A DNA stretch of 7,202 nucleotides from an uncultured Sulfurovum sp. (GTDB lineage Bacteria; Campylobacterota; Campylobacteria; Campylobacterales; Sulfurovaceae), in the NCBI GenBank assembly GCA_947311605.1, contig CAMZLC010000177.1, positions 1 to 7,202 of the forward strand. The letters are read 5' to 3'. Below, one piece after another: positions 1-5,614 of this stretch. The stretch's first letter is position 1; each line of letters starts with the position of its first letter. The notes under the pieces are model-generated. The model made no database searches. It was not told the DNA's origin and saw only the letters and a program-made list of their open reading frames with translations. Both the position numbers and the translations under genes were made by a program.

Positions 1-225
1 GATGGGATATCGCTTTGCCGGAGCGTCAATGAGCCGGAGAGCAGATCGACACCTGCTATCTGTTTGGATGTTGTCTGAAGTGGTGACAGATAGTAACTGC
101 TGCTTGAGTCTCCTCTGCCGGAGCAGCCGCTAAAGAGTGTCAGTGAAGCAGCAGCTACTGCAATAAGTTTGATAAGAGGCCTAATACCCCCCCCCTAAAG
201 TGTTGATTTGATTGGTAGTCTTCAT
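1..225 (-). CDS. Probable phase-variable lipoprotein, 5' part, out of frame at a G9 tract
   Basis: On the minus strand an ATG at 225 (or 228) follows a G-rich ribosome binding site and begins MKTTNQINTLGGG. As written, with nine G at 195-187, this frame hits TAG two codons after the tract. If the tract had eight (or eleven) G, the frame would continue into IRPLIK, a hydrophobic core LIAVAAASLTLF and the lipobox LFSGC (Cys near residue 34, codon 125-123), then stay open for 40 more codons to the window edge. In the literal sequence the lipoprotein frame has TAG just before the tract and no ATG, GTG or TTG before the Cys, so it has no usual start. Serine follows the Cys, which suggests outer-membrane sorting. 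The mature part begins SGRGDSSSSYYLSP. The YY-L-P and later SDIP pattern faintly resembles PqiC-like ABC-transport auxiliary lipoproteins, but too little is visible to assign a function. Either the gene is switched OFF or the tract is miscounted. Confidence 0.6.
187..195 (-). repeat. G9 mononucleotide tract (candidate contingency repeat)
   Basis: Nine consecutive C on the plus strand are G9 on the coding strand of the lipoprotein gene. They lie about 10 codons after its ATG and just before the hydrophobic core of the signal peptide. Tracts of about 8-12 G inside the 5' end of surface-protein genes are the standard slipped-strand switch in Campylobacter and Helicobacter. G9 is out of frame here; G8 or G11 restores the reading frame. 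Confidence 0.75.
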
Positions 226-231
226 CATGTA

Positions 232-238
232 CCCCCCT
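232..238 (-). promoter_or_regulatory. G-rich ribosome binding site of the lipoprotein gene
   Basis: AGGGGGG on the minus strand ends 3 bases before the ATG at 228 and 6 bases before the ATG at 225. The second spacing is the more usual, so 225 is preferred as the start. The site is itself a six-base G run and could vary in length. Confidence 0.45.
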
Positions 239-292
239 GGTAGTTTAAATAGTTGTAATGTTAGTGTAGGGGGATTTGGCTTAAATGAGAAT

Positions 293-317
293 AAAAGTGC
301 TGGGAGCGTGTCTTTTT
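293..317. terminator. Weak imperfect hairpin, possible terminator after hemW
   Basis: AAAAG (293-297) can pair with CTTTT (312-316), and inside it GCT (299-301) pairs with AGC (305-307) around a GGG loop. The two stems are joined by an unequal bulge. Both strands end in a T-rich run, so it could act in either direction, but the stem is short and interrupted. It is the only terminator-like element seen between hemW and the lipoprotein gene. Confidence 0.2.
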
Positions 318-337
318 AGTGGCGGGGTGTGTGGAAA

Positions 338-344
338 GGGGGGG
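338..344 (+). repeat. G7 mononucleotide tract
   Basis: Seven consecutive G on the plus strand (C7 on the minus strand) lie between the 3' end of hemW and the lipoprotein gene, only 12 bases from a G9 tract. No convincing gene crosses it. A short plus-strand frame from an ATG at 285 reaches it. Confidence 0.6.
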
Positions 345-356
345 CATGGCTTATGA

Positions 357-365
357 GGGGGGGGG
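357..365 (+). repeat. G9 mononucleotide tract, intergenic
   Basis: Nine consecutive G on the plus strand lie 32 bases past the hemW stop codon (on the hemW strand this is C9). It has the same length as the tract in the lipoprotein gene but is opposite in orientation, so a minus-strand transcript carries C9 here and G9 downstream. Confidence 0.65.
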
Positions 366-397
366 TGACTGCGGATATGGTGACTCTATTTTATGAT

Positions 398-1453
398 TTA
401 GGTCAAAAGGTAGAGTGCGATCTCATCACTGAGGAAGTAGTTGGGATTATAGAGATGTGTCCGAGTGGCTGTAAGCTTTTTCTCCTCCACGAGGAGCATC
501 GCTCTCTGTAGAAGGGATGAGGGGAGGGTGTCTCTGGCAATGCCCATGCAGCTACGCAGGCCGAGAAAGATCTGTTCCGTCAGTTTCTCCTCTGTGGAGA
601 GTTTTTCCTCTGCGGCATAGAGGGGGTCTGCGATGTAGCGGTCGATATCTGTACTGGGGTAATACCGCGTGTCACCCAAAAATCCCACGGCACCTGCTCC
701 TGCTCCGATATAATTCTTGAGCTCCCAGTAGCCTTGGTTGTGCCTGCTCCGGTAGCTGCCAAAATTGGAGATCTCATACTGAGCAAAGCCTCGTCTCTGG
801 ATCTCCTCTGCCACGAAGAAGGCCAGTGTCTCATTCTCCTGCCGCACCTGGGGTGTAGTGGCAAATCTGGTGCCATCCTCGATGGTGAGTTCATAGGCGG
901 AGATGTGGTCAATGGGCAGAGAAAAGGCCTCCTCTATATCCGCAAGCAGCAGCCTGTCTGTATCGCCTCGATAGTTATAGATCAGATCCACCGAGATGTG
1001 CGCAAAGCCCAGATCCTTGGCAGTCCTGACGGCCTCTCTAGCCTGTCTGGGTGAGTGGGCTCTGTTGAGCGCCTTGAGCTTGTCTGCATTGAAGCTCTGT
1101 ACCCCGAAACTGACCCTGTTGACCCCCAGATCACGCATCCCTGCCAGCCATGCCCTGTCGGCTGAATTGGGGTTGGCCTCGGTGGTGATCTCGGCATCTG
1201 CATGCAGATAGGGGGCGACCAGATCAAAGATCGGTGCATACAGTGCCGGATCTACCGTGGAGGGAGTCCCTCCTCCGATAAAGAGCGTCTCGATGCTCTG
1301 CGCCGTGGCACCGAAGCGCTCCAGCTCAAAGAGCAGCTGCCGATAGAGCACCTCCATGTATGCCTTGCGCGTGTCGAATTTGTCCACATAGGAGTTGAAG
1401 CTGCAGTAGTGGCACTTGGAGTCGCAGTAGGGGATGTGTAGGTAGAGTAGCAT
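398..1453 (-). CDS. hemW: HemW, radical SAM heme chaperone (coproporphyrinogen III oxidase-like)
   Basis: A 351-residue radical SAM protein. The 4Fe-4S ligands C10, C14 and C17 form CDSKCHYC near the N-terminus. They are followed by the SAM-binding glycine motif FIGGGTPS (58-65), TTEANP (90-95) and GVNRVSFGVQSF (110-121). True HemN has a further Cys two residues after the third ligand; here that place is Phe19, as in HemW. The HNQGYW motif at 238-243 matches the HNxxYW heme-binding signature of HemW. HemW proteins bind heme and pass it to target proteins, and many were misnamed as oxygen-independent coproporphyrinogen oxidases. The length is normal for the family. The start fits because the radical SAM motif begins nine residues in, as usual, although no clear Shine-Dalgarno sequence precedes it. 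It is transcribed away from rppH. An open antisense frame at its 3' end (to 511) is judged fortuitous. Confidence 0.94.
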   Translation of the reverse strand: MLLYLHIPYCDSKCHYCSFNSYVDKFDTRKAYMEVLYRQLLFELERFGATAQSIETLFIGGGTPSTVDPALYAPIFDLVAPYLHADAEITTEANPNSADRAWLAGMRDLGVNRVSFGVQSFNADKLKALNRAHSPRQAREAVRTAKDLGFAHISVDLIYNYRGDTDRLLLADIEEAFSLPIDHISAYELTIEDGTRFATTPQVRQENETLAFFVAEEIQRRGFAQYEISNFGSYRSRHNQGYWELKNYIGAGAGAVGFLGDTRYYPSTDIDRYIADPLYAAEEKLSTEEKLTEQIFLGLRSCMGIARDTLPSSLLQRAMLLVEEKKLTATRTHLYNPNYFLSDEIALYLLT

Positions 1454-1485
1454 TTTTTGTTAGCTTTTTGATGGTTTTCAAACAC

Positions 1486-1510
1486 TTATAATCGCTTTTG
1501 AGATACAATC
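1486..1510 (+). promoter_or_regulatory. Promoter region of the rppH operon (divergent from hemW)
   Basis: Two sigma-70-type -10 candidates lie in the 92-base gap between the divergent hemW and rppH starts: TATAAT at 1487-1492 and TACAAT at 1504-1509. Either would give a leader of roughly 30-50 bases before the rppH ATG at 1546. No clear -35 box is seen, which is normal in Campylobacterota. On the opposite strand, TATAAG over the same bases could serve hemW. The leader is too short for a lysine riboswitch. Confidence 0.5.
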
Positions 1511-1545
1511 TTAACAGAATAATTTAAATATATAAGTGAGAGATT

Positions 1546-2019
1546 ATGCAGAAATATACGGGCTATCGTCCCAATGTTGCAGCAATTATACTCTCATCAG
1601 AATATCCGAAAAAGTGCGAATTTATGCTGTCACGCCGTAATGGCATGAAGCGGGGATGGCAGTTTCCTCAGGGGGGCATCGATGAAGGTGAATCCACGGT
1701 AGAGGCACTGCTGCGCGAGCTCAAAGAGGAGATCGGCACCAATGACGTGGAGATACTGGCAGAGTATCCCGAGTGGATCACCTATGATTTTCCACCCTCA
1801 GCCAAAGGCAAGCGTTACCCCTACAGAGGGCAGAGACAGAAGTACTATCTGGTGCGCCTGAAGGAAAGTGCCAAGATCGATCTGTTTGCATACGACATAC
1901 CGGAGTTTGAGGAGTATAGATTTGTGGGATTGGAAGAGCTTTTTAAGAAGGCGACGTTTTTGAAACGTAGAGCCTACAGAAGGGTTATCACCTATTTTAA
2001 AAAAGAAGGAATATTGTAG
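1546..2019 (+). CDS. rppH: RNA pyrophosphohydrolase RppH (Nudix hydrolase)
   Basis: A 157-residue Nudix hydrolase. The opening YRPNVAAIIL is typical of the RppH/NudH group. The Nudix box occupies residues 43-65 and fits Gx5Ex7REUxEExGU exactly (G43, E49, R57, E58, E61, E62, G64). WQFPQGG at 38-44 is the RppH hallmark. The enzyme removes pyrophosphate from the 5'-triphosphate end of RNA, which opens transcripts to decay; older annotations call it NudH, a dinucleoside polyphosphate hydrolase or an 'invasion protein'. The ATG at 1546 follows a modest purine-rich site (AAGTGAGAG, 1534-1542). It is the first gene of the operon, and its stop codon directly abuts the lysC start. The six-G run at 1671-1676 encodes the conserved QGG of the Nudix box, so it is not a likely switch. 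Confidence 0.97.
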   Translation: MQKYTGYRPNVAAIILSSEYPKKCEFMLSRRNGMKRGWQFPQGGIDEGESTVEALLRELKEEIGTNDVEILAEYPEWITYDFPPSAKGKRYPYRGQRQKYYLVRLKESAKIDLFAYDIPEFEEYRFVGLEELFKKATFLKRRAYRRVITYFKKEGIL

Positions 2020-3225
2020 ATGTTGATCGTGCAGAAGTACGGCGGTACCAGCGTAGGGGATCTGGGTCGCATAGAGAATGTAGCCAATAGAGTGGCCAAG
2101 ACCAAGTTTAAAGGCAATGATGTAGTAGTGGTGGTCTCCGCGATGAGCGGTGAGACCAACAAGCTGACTGAGTATGCCCACCATTTTTCCAAAAATCCCT
2201 CCAAGCGAGAGATGGATATACTACTGAGCTCCGGCGAGCGTGTCACGGCTTCGCTGTTGGCGATCGCGTTGCAGGAGATGGGTGTGGCTGCGGTGGCGAT
2301 GACCGGCAGGCAGGCAGGCATACAGACCAACAATACCCATACCTATGCCAGGATCGAGTCGATCAACACAGAGGCGATGAGAGGAGAGCTGGAGAGGGGC
2401 AATATCATTATCGTTGCTGGTTTTCAGGGGATCAACAGAGAAGGCAGTGTCACAACACTGGGGCGTGGAGGTTCTGACCTGAGTGCCGTGGCGATCGCAG
2501 GGGCACTGGAGGCGGATGCCTGTGAGATCTATTCGGATGTCGATGGGGTCTATACCACTGACCCGCGCATCGAGCCCAGAGCCAAAAAGCTGGATTTTAT
2601 CTCTTATGAGGAGATGCTGGAGCTCTCTAGTCTGGGCGCCAAGGTGCTGCAGAGCAGATCGGTGGAGCTTGCCAAAAAAATGGGTGTCAAGATCGTAGCA
2701 AAAAGCAGTTTTAACGACAACGAAGGTACAACGATAGCAGAGGAGAGTGAAGAGATGGAAGAGGTATTGGTCAGTGGGATAGCACTGGATAAAAATCAAG
2801 CAAGGGTGTCGCTCAGAGAAGTCTCTGACAGACCAGGAGTGGCAGCAGAGATCTTTACCAAGCTGGCTGAGACACAGATCAATGTAGATATGATCATCCA
2901 GAATGCCAGTACGGACGGTACGACCAATCTCGGCTTCACGGTGCCCCAGAGTGAGCTGGAGAGTGCCAAGGAGCTGATCTCTGCGTTTAACCATGATATT
3001 GGTTCTATGGACTTTGATGAAAAGGTCTGCAAGGTTTCTGTGGTGGGTGTAGGCATGCAGTCGCACTCCGGCGTGGCCTCTTCCGCATTTTCTGCGATGG
3101 CAGAAGCCAGCATCAATATCGAGATGATCTCTACCTCTGAGATCAAGGTGTCGATGATCGTAGATGAGAAGTTTGGTGAACTGGCAGTCAGAGTGCTGCA
3201 TGAGACCTACCAACTGGATCAATGA
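2020..3225 (+). CDS. lysC: Aspartate kinase (aspartokinase)
   Basis: A 401-residue monofunctional aspartokinase that phosphorylates L-aspartate as the first step to lysine, diaminopimelate, threonine and methionine. The N-terminal amino-acid kinase domain carries KYGGTS (6-11), VSAMSGETNKL (39-49), TLGRGGSD and DVDGVYTTDPR. From about residue 262 there are two ACT regulatory domains, the first with SDRPGVAAEIF and the second starting near KVSVVGVGM; these bind lysine and/or threonine for feedback control. No homoserine dehydrogenase is fused. A good Shine-Dalgarno sequence (AAGAAGGA, 2003-2010) sits nine bases before the ATG, although the gene starts immediately after the rppH stop. The length is usual for the family. 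An internal ATG with its own binding site (codon 246) may also give a free beta subunit. No lysine riboswitch precedes it. Confidence 0.97.
   Translation: MLIVQKYGGTSVGDLGRIENVANRVAKTKFKGNDVVVVVSAMSGETNKLTEYAHHFSKNPSKREMDILLSSGERVTASLLAIALQEMGVAAVAMTGRQAGIQTNNTHTYARIESINTEAMRGELERGNIIIVAGFQGINREGSVTTLGRGGSDLSAVAIAGALEADACEIYSDVDGVYTTDPRIEPRAKKLDFISYEEMLELSSLGAKVLQSRSVELAKKMGVKIVAKSSFNDNEGTTIAEESEEMEEVLVSGIALDKNQARVSLREVSDRPGVAAEIFTKLAETQINVDMIIQNASTDGTTNLGFTVPQSELESAKELISAFNHDIGSMDFDEKVCKVSVVGVGMQSHSGVASSAFSAMAEASINIEMISTSEIKVSMIVDEKFGELAVRVLHETYQLDQ
2741..2757 (+). promoter_or_regulatory. Internal ribosome binding site and ATG in lysC (possible beta-subunit start)
   Basis: AGGAG at 2741-2745 lies nine bases before an in-frame ATG at 2755-2757 (Met246 of LysC). 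Translation from here would give a 156-residue protein holding only the two ACT domains. In the Bacillus, Corynebacterium and Thermus alpha2beta2 aspartokinases the beta subunit arises from just such an internal start. The Glu-rich coding stretch (AEESEEMEE) also produces AGGAG-like bases by chance, so the signal may be fortuitous. Confidence 0.4.
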
Positions 3226-3226
3226 T

Positions 3227-3775
3227 ATGCAGGCACTGCTGAACTGGACACTCGAAGCGATCCGTGAGGAGGACTCCAGTTTTTCTTGGATGGAGGAGCT
3301 CCGCTTTGACTGGACCCCTCTGGTCAGAAGTGCCGTGACAAAGATGATCGAAGGACAGACAGTACTGATCGTGACCGATGACAAGCGTAAGTGGTTTTCC
3401 CAGTATATACGCAATGCGATAAACTGTCCGGAAAAAGGCAGACCGTTTCTGCCTGTGTACGATATGCACGGATGTTTCCCCAAGCTTCATACGATACAGG
3501 GCACCCAGGAGATAGAGCTGATGGAGGATATGCTGGATATCTCTTTTCCTCAGGGGTATTTTCTGTGGTATATCGGTGACAGCAGTTACAACTATACCAA
3601 ACTGGTATACCGCAATGACGAAAATTTTCTCTGGGTAATGAATGAGCAGGTGCCCAATAGTTTCCCACTTAGAGAGAGTGACCCTCTATTGGATATCAAG
3701 CTGATACAGCTCTATAAGCTCTTTGACAGAACGATGGAGGCTGTACTCTACGGCGAGGTAGATCCGAACGAATGA
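3227..3775 (+). CDS. hobA: HobA, DnaA-binding replication initiation factor
   Basis: A 182-residue protein beginning MQALLNWTLEAIREED. Its length is close to that of H. pylori HobA (HP1230, about 180 residues), and it has the same neighbours, lysC before and holB after. HobA binds domain I of DnaA, helps DnaA oligomerise at oriC and has an SIS-like fold related to DiaA of E. coli. It is found only in Campylobacterota, so it is a lineage marker. Identification here rests on remembered similarity (for example LRFDWTPLV and YFLWYIGDSSYNYTKLVYRNDENFLWVMNEQVPNSFPLR in pieces) plus gene order. The start at 3227 is chosen over an upstream in-frame ATG at 3164 because that one would overlap lysC by 62 bases. 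One base separates it from the lysC stop, and no strong Shine-Dalgarno sequence is seen, which suggests translational coupling. Confidence 0.9.
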   Translation: MQALLNWTLEAIREEDSSFSWMEELRFDWTPLVRSAVTKMIEGQTVLIVTDDKRKWFSQYIRNAINCPEKGRPFLPVYDMHGCFPKLHTIQGTQEIELMEDMLDISFPQGYFLWYIGDSSYNYTKLVYRNDENFLWVMNEQVPNSFPLRESDPLLDIKLIQLYKLFDRTMEAVLYGEVDPNE

Positions 3776-4389
3776 GACTGCAAAGCCAAATTATCATTAC
3801 TGCCCACTTTGAAGATACCCTTGTCAAGCTTCGCCAACTTGCGCTGCAGGGCGAACGGCTTATCCCCATTTTTAGAGAGGGAAATTTTCTGGTCGAGGAT
3901 GTCAGGCAGGCGATCGAGAAAGCCTATCTCGCCAGTCAAGAGAAGACGATCATCGTGCTCGCTGCCGACCAGTTCAGTGAAGTGGTACAAAACAGACTGC
4001 TGAAAATCATAGAGGAACCACCGCCCAACAAAGAGTTTATCCTCCTTTTTACCTCCAAGGCCATTATCCTGCCTACGATTCGTTCACGCCTTCCTGTCAC
4101 TGTCATTGATGAGCTCTCCTCGGTTTCGGAGCTGGCACTGGATATGCAGAAGCTGGATATACGGTTGGTCTATGATTTTGTGCAGGAGCATGCCCGTATC
4201 TCTGCACCCAAAGCAAAAGGGCTACTAGAACAGATAGGTGCCACTGCGATCATGAGCCGCTACTATGAGATGGATGAGAGGACGCTGGATATGATGAGAG
4301 ATGCCGTCAAGGTACTGGATCGGGGGTCTCCCCCTGCCTTTGTGCTGACGGCAGTACTGCTAAAACTGCTGGCACGTAAAAAACGCTAG
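3772..4389 (+). CDS. holB: DNA polymerase III delta' subunit (HolB), short form
   Basis: A 205-residue clamp-loader-like protein. The diagnostic part is NRLLKIIEEPP (74-84), followed by EFILLFTS and ILPTIRSR (99-106), which match the delta'/DnaX core that packs against neighbouring clamp-loader subunits. It is much shorter than E. coli delta' (334 residues). There is no Walker A P-loop and no four-Cys zinc module, and the C-terminal collar domain is reduced. Short delta' proteins at this locus are the rule in Campylobacterota, so this is probably not a truncation. It would act with DnaX and HolA to load the sliding clamp. The start overlaps the hobA stop by four bases (ATGA), a sign of coupled translation, which puts a replication-initiation factor and a replisome part under joint control. 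Confidence 0.87.
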   Translation: MRLQSQIIITAHFEDTLVKLRQLALQGERLIPIFREGNFLVEDVRQAIEKAYLASQEKTIIVLAADQFSEVVQNRLLKIIEEPPPNKEFILLFTSKAIILPTIRSRLPVTVIDELSSVSELALDMQKLDIRLVYDFVQEHARISAPKAKGLLEQIGATAIMSRYYEMDERTLDMMRDAVKVLDRGSPPAFVLTAVLLKLLARKKR

Positions 4390-4402
4390 GCAAGGAGAAG
4401 AG

Positions 4403-5542
4403 ATGCAGCTTTACAGACTGGGTGAGACGGGAGACAAAAAAGAGGCACTCAAGGCACTGGGTGTAGAGGGCGGCGGCATCTCTATTATCTCGAAAAAGAT
4501 GTCGCTCTACTATTTTATGATCAAAGCGCTCCGCACGCCTGCGGTCAATATTCTCAAGCAGGATGCACTGAGTATCGGAGCAGAGTTGGCTGTGCCCAGC
4601 GGTGCGATCACCTGTGAAAAAGCATACTTTGACTGCATCCTGATCGCCAATCGAAAGCAGGTAGAGATACTCTCCCGCAAGGAGCGGGCGCAGCCTTTTG
4701 GACTGAAGGACGTGGCGGAGGCGCTGTCTGACTTTTTACAGACGCCGATGTTTCCCTTGCGGATCATGGGGGTGATCAATGCCAATGATGACAGCTTTTA
4801 CAGCGGCAGTCGCTATCTGGCAGAGGATGCGATCTGTGAGATCGAAAAGATGATAGCAGAAGGTGCCGATGTGATCGATGTCGGTGCGGTCTCCTCTCGC
4901 CCGGGTGCACAAGCGGTGACTGAAGCAGAGGAGTTGGCGCGCATACGTCCGATCTGTGATGCGATACGGGAGCAGGCACTTTACAAAAAGGTCTGTTTCA
5001 GTATCGACAGCTACACCCCCTCGGTGGTCTCCTACGCGTTGGAGTGCGGCTTTGGTATCATCAATGACATCACCGGTGCCCAAGACGAGAGAGTGATCTC
5101 TCTTGCCAAAACACATGATGCACAGCTCTGTATCATGCATATGCAGGGCAGCCCGGAGACCATGCAGGATAACCCCTCTTATGAAGATGTGATCCTTGAG
5201 GTCAGCCAGTTCTTTGAGGAGAGGATCGACAAGTGCTTGGCACTTGGGCTGAAACGGGAGCAGATCATCCTGGATGTGGGGATCGGATTCGGCAAGCGTC
5301 TAGAGGACAATATCGCACTGATCAAAAATCTGAGCCATTTCCAAAAGTTCGGCTGTGAGCTGTTGGTGGGGGCGAGCAGAAAATCGATGATCGATCATAT
5401 TGTCCCTACACCGACCGAGGCACGCCTGCCGGGAACGCTGGCAATCCACCTCCATGCCGTAGCACAGGGTGCCCATATGATCCGCTGCCATGATGTCAAG
5501 GCACACAGACAGGCACTCTCTGTCTATGAGGCACTCAGGTAA
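4403..5542 (+). CDS. folP: Dihydropteroate synthase (FolP) with N-terminal extension
   Basis: A 379-residue protein. The dihydropteroate synthase TIM barrel begins near residue 118 and carries all the expected loops: IMGVINANDDSFYSG (121-135), DVGAVSSRPGA (159-169), SIDSY (200-204), NDITG (221-225), MHMQG (245-249), DVGIGFGK (291-298), GASRKS (323-328) and RCHDV (361-365). It joins 4-aminobenzoate to hydroxymethyl-dihydropterin diphosphate in folate synthesis and is the sulfonamide target. The usual NVTPDSF loop reads NANDDSF here. The first ~115 residues are not part of the catalytic fold; H. pylori FolP is similarly long (about 380 residues), so the extension looks lineage-typical, with unknown role. 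AAGGAG at 4392-4397 lies five bases before the ATG, and 13 bases separate it from holB. It is the last gene of the operon; no hairpin terminator is seen after it. Confidence 0.95.
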   Translation: MQLYRLGETGDKKEALKALGVEGGGISIISKKMSLYYFMIKALRTPAVNILKQDALSIGAELAVPSGAITCEKAYFDCILIANRKQVEILSRKERAQPFGLKDVAEALSDFLQTPMFPLRIMGVINANDDSFYSGSRYLAEDAICEIEKMIAEGADVIDVGAVSSRPGAQAVTEAEELARIRPICDAIREQALYKKVCFSIDSYTPSVVSYALECGFGIINDITGAQDERVISLAKTHDAQLCIMHMQGSPETMQDNPSYEDVILEVSQFFEERIDKCLALGLKREQIILDVGIGFGKRLEDNIALIKNLSHFQKFGCELLVGASRKSMIDHIVPTPTEARLPGTLAIHLHAVAQGAHMIRCHDVKAHRQALSVYEALR

Positions 5543-5550
5543 ATAATATA

Positions 5551-5587
5551 TTAACAAATATTACGTTAACATTACTTTTGATATAAT
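5551..5587 (+). promoter_or_regulatory. Promoter of the SPOR-trpE unit
   Basis: A perfect TATAAT at 5582-5587 preceded by TTTTGA lies in an AT-rich gap after folP, 27 bases before the start at 5615. No convincing -35 box is seen, as is usual in this phylum. Upstream, TTAACA occurs twice in direct orientation (5551-5556 and 5566-5571, 15 bases apart), and the second copy contains the palindrome GTTAAC (5565-5570). These could be an operator or merely AT-rich sequence. Confidence 0.6.
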
Positions 5588-5614
5588 CAATGGCAAGAAT
5601 CGAGGAGTATGAAT

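Noticed and set aside
329..511. A 60-codon plus-strand frame starting with GTG at 329
   Set aside because: Most of it is codon-aligned antisense to the well-supported 3' end of hemW, and it resembles no known protein. It is kept only as part of a low-interest finding about the G7 tract.
1671..1676. G6 run in rppH as a switch
   Set aside because: It encodes the invariant QGG of the Nudix box and is short; the gene is intact.
2674..2680. A7 run in lysC as a programmed frameshift site
   Set aside because: The frame continues unbroken into conserved ACT domains, and no alternative product or stimulating structure is evident.
3164..3226. Upstream in-frame ATG at 3164 as the hobA start
   Set aside because: It would overlap lysC by 62 bases and add 21 residues not expected for HobA. 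The ATG at 3227 gives the usual length and couples to the lysC stop.
2221..3483. A 420-codon minus-strand open frame opposite lysC and hobA
   Set aside because: It is antisense to conserved genes, and its sequence is rich in Cys and His with no recognisable domain. It is a shadow of the real coding strand.
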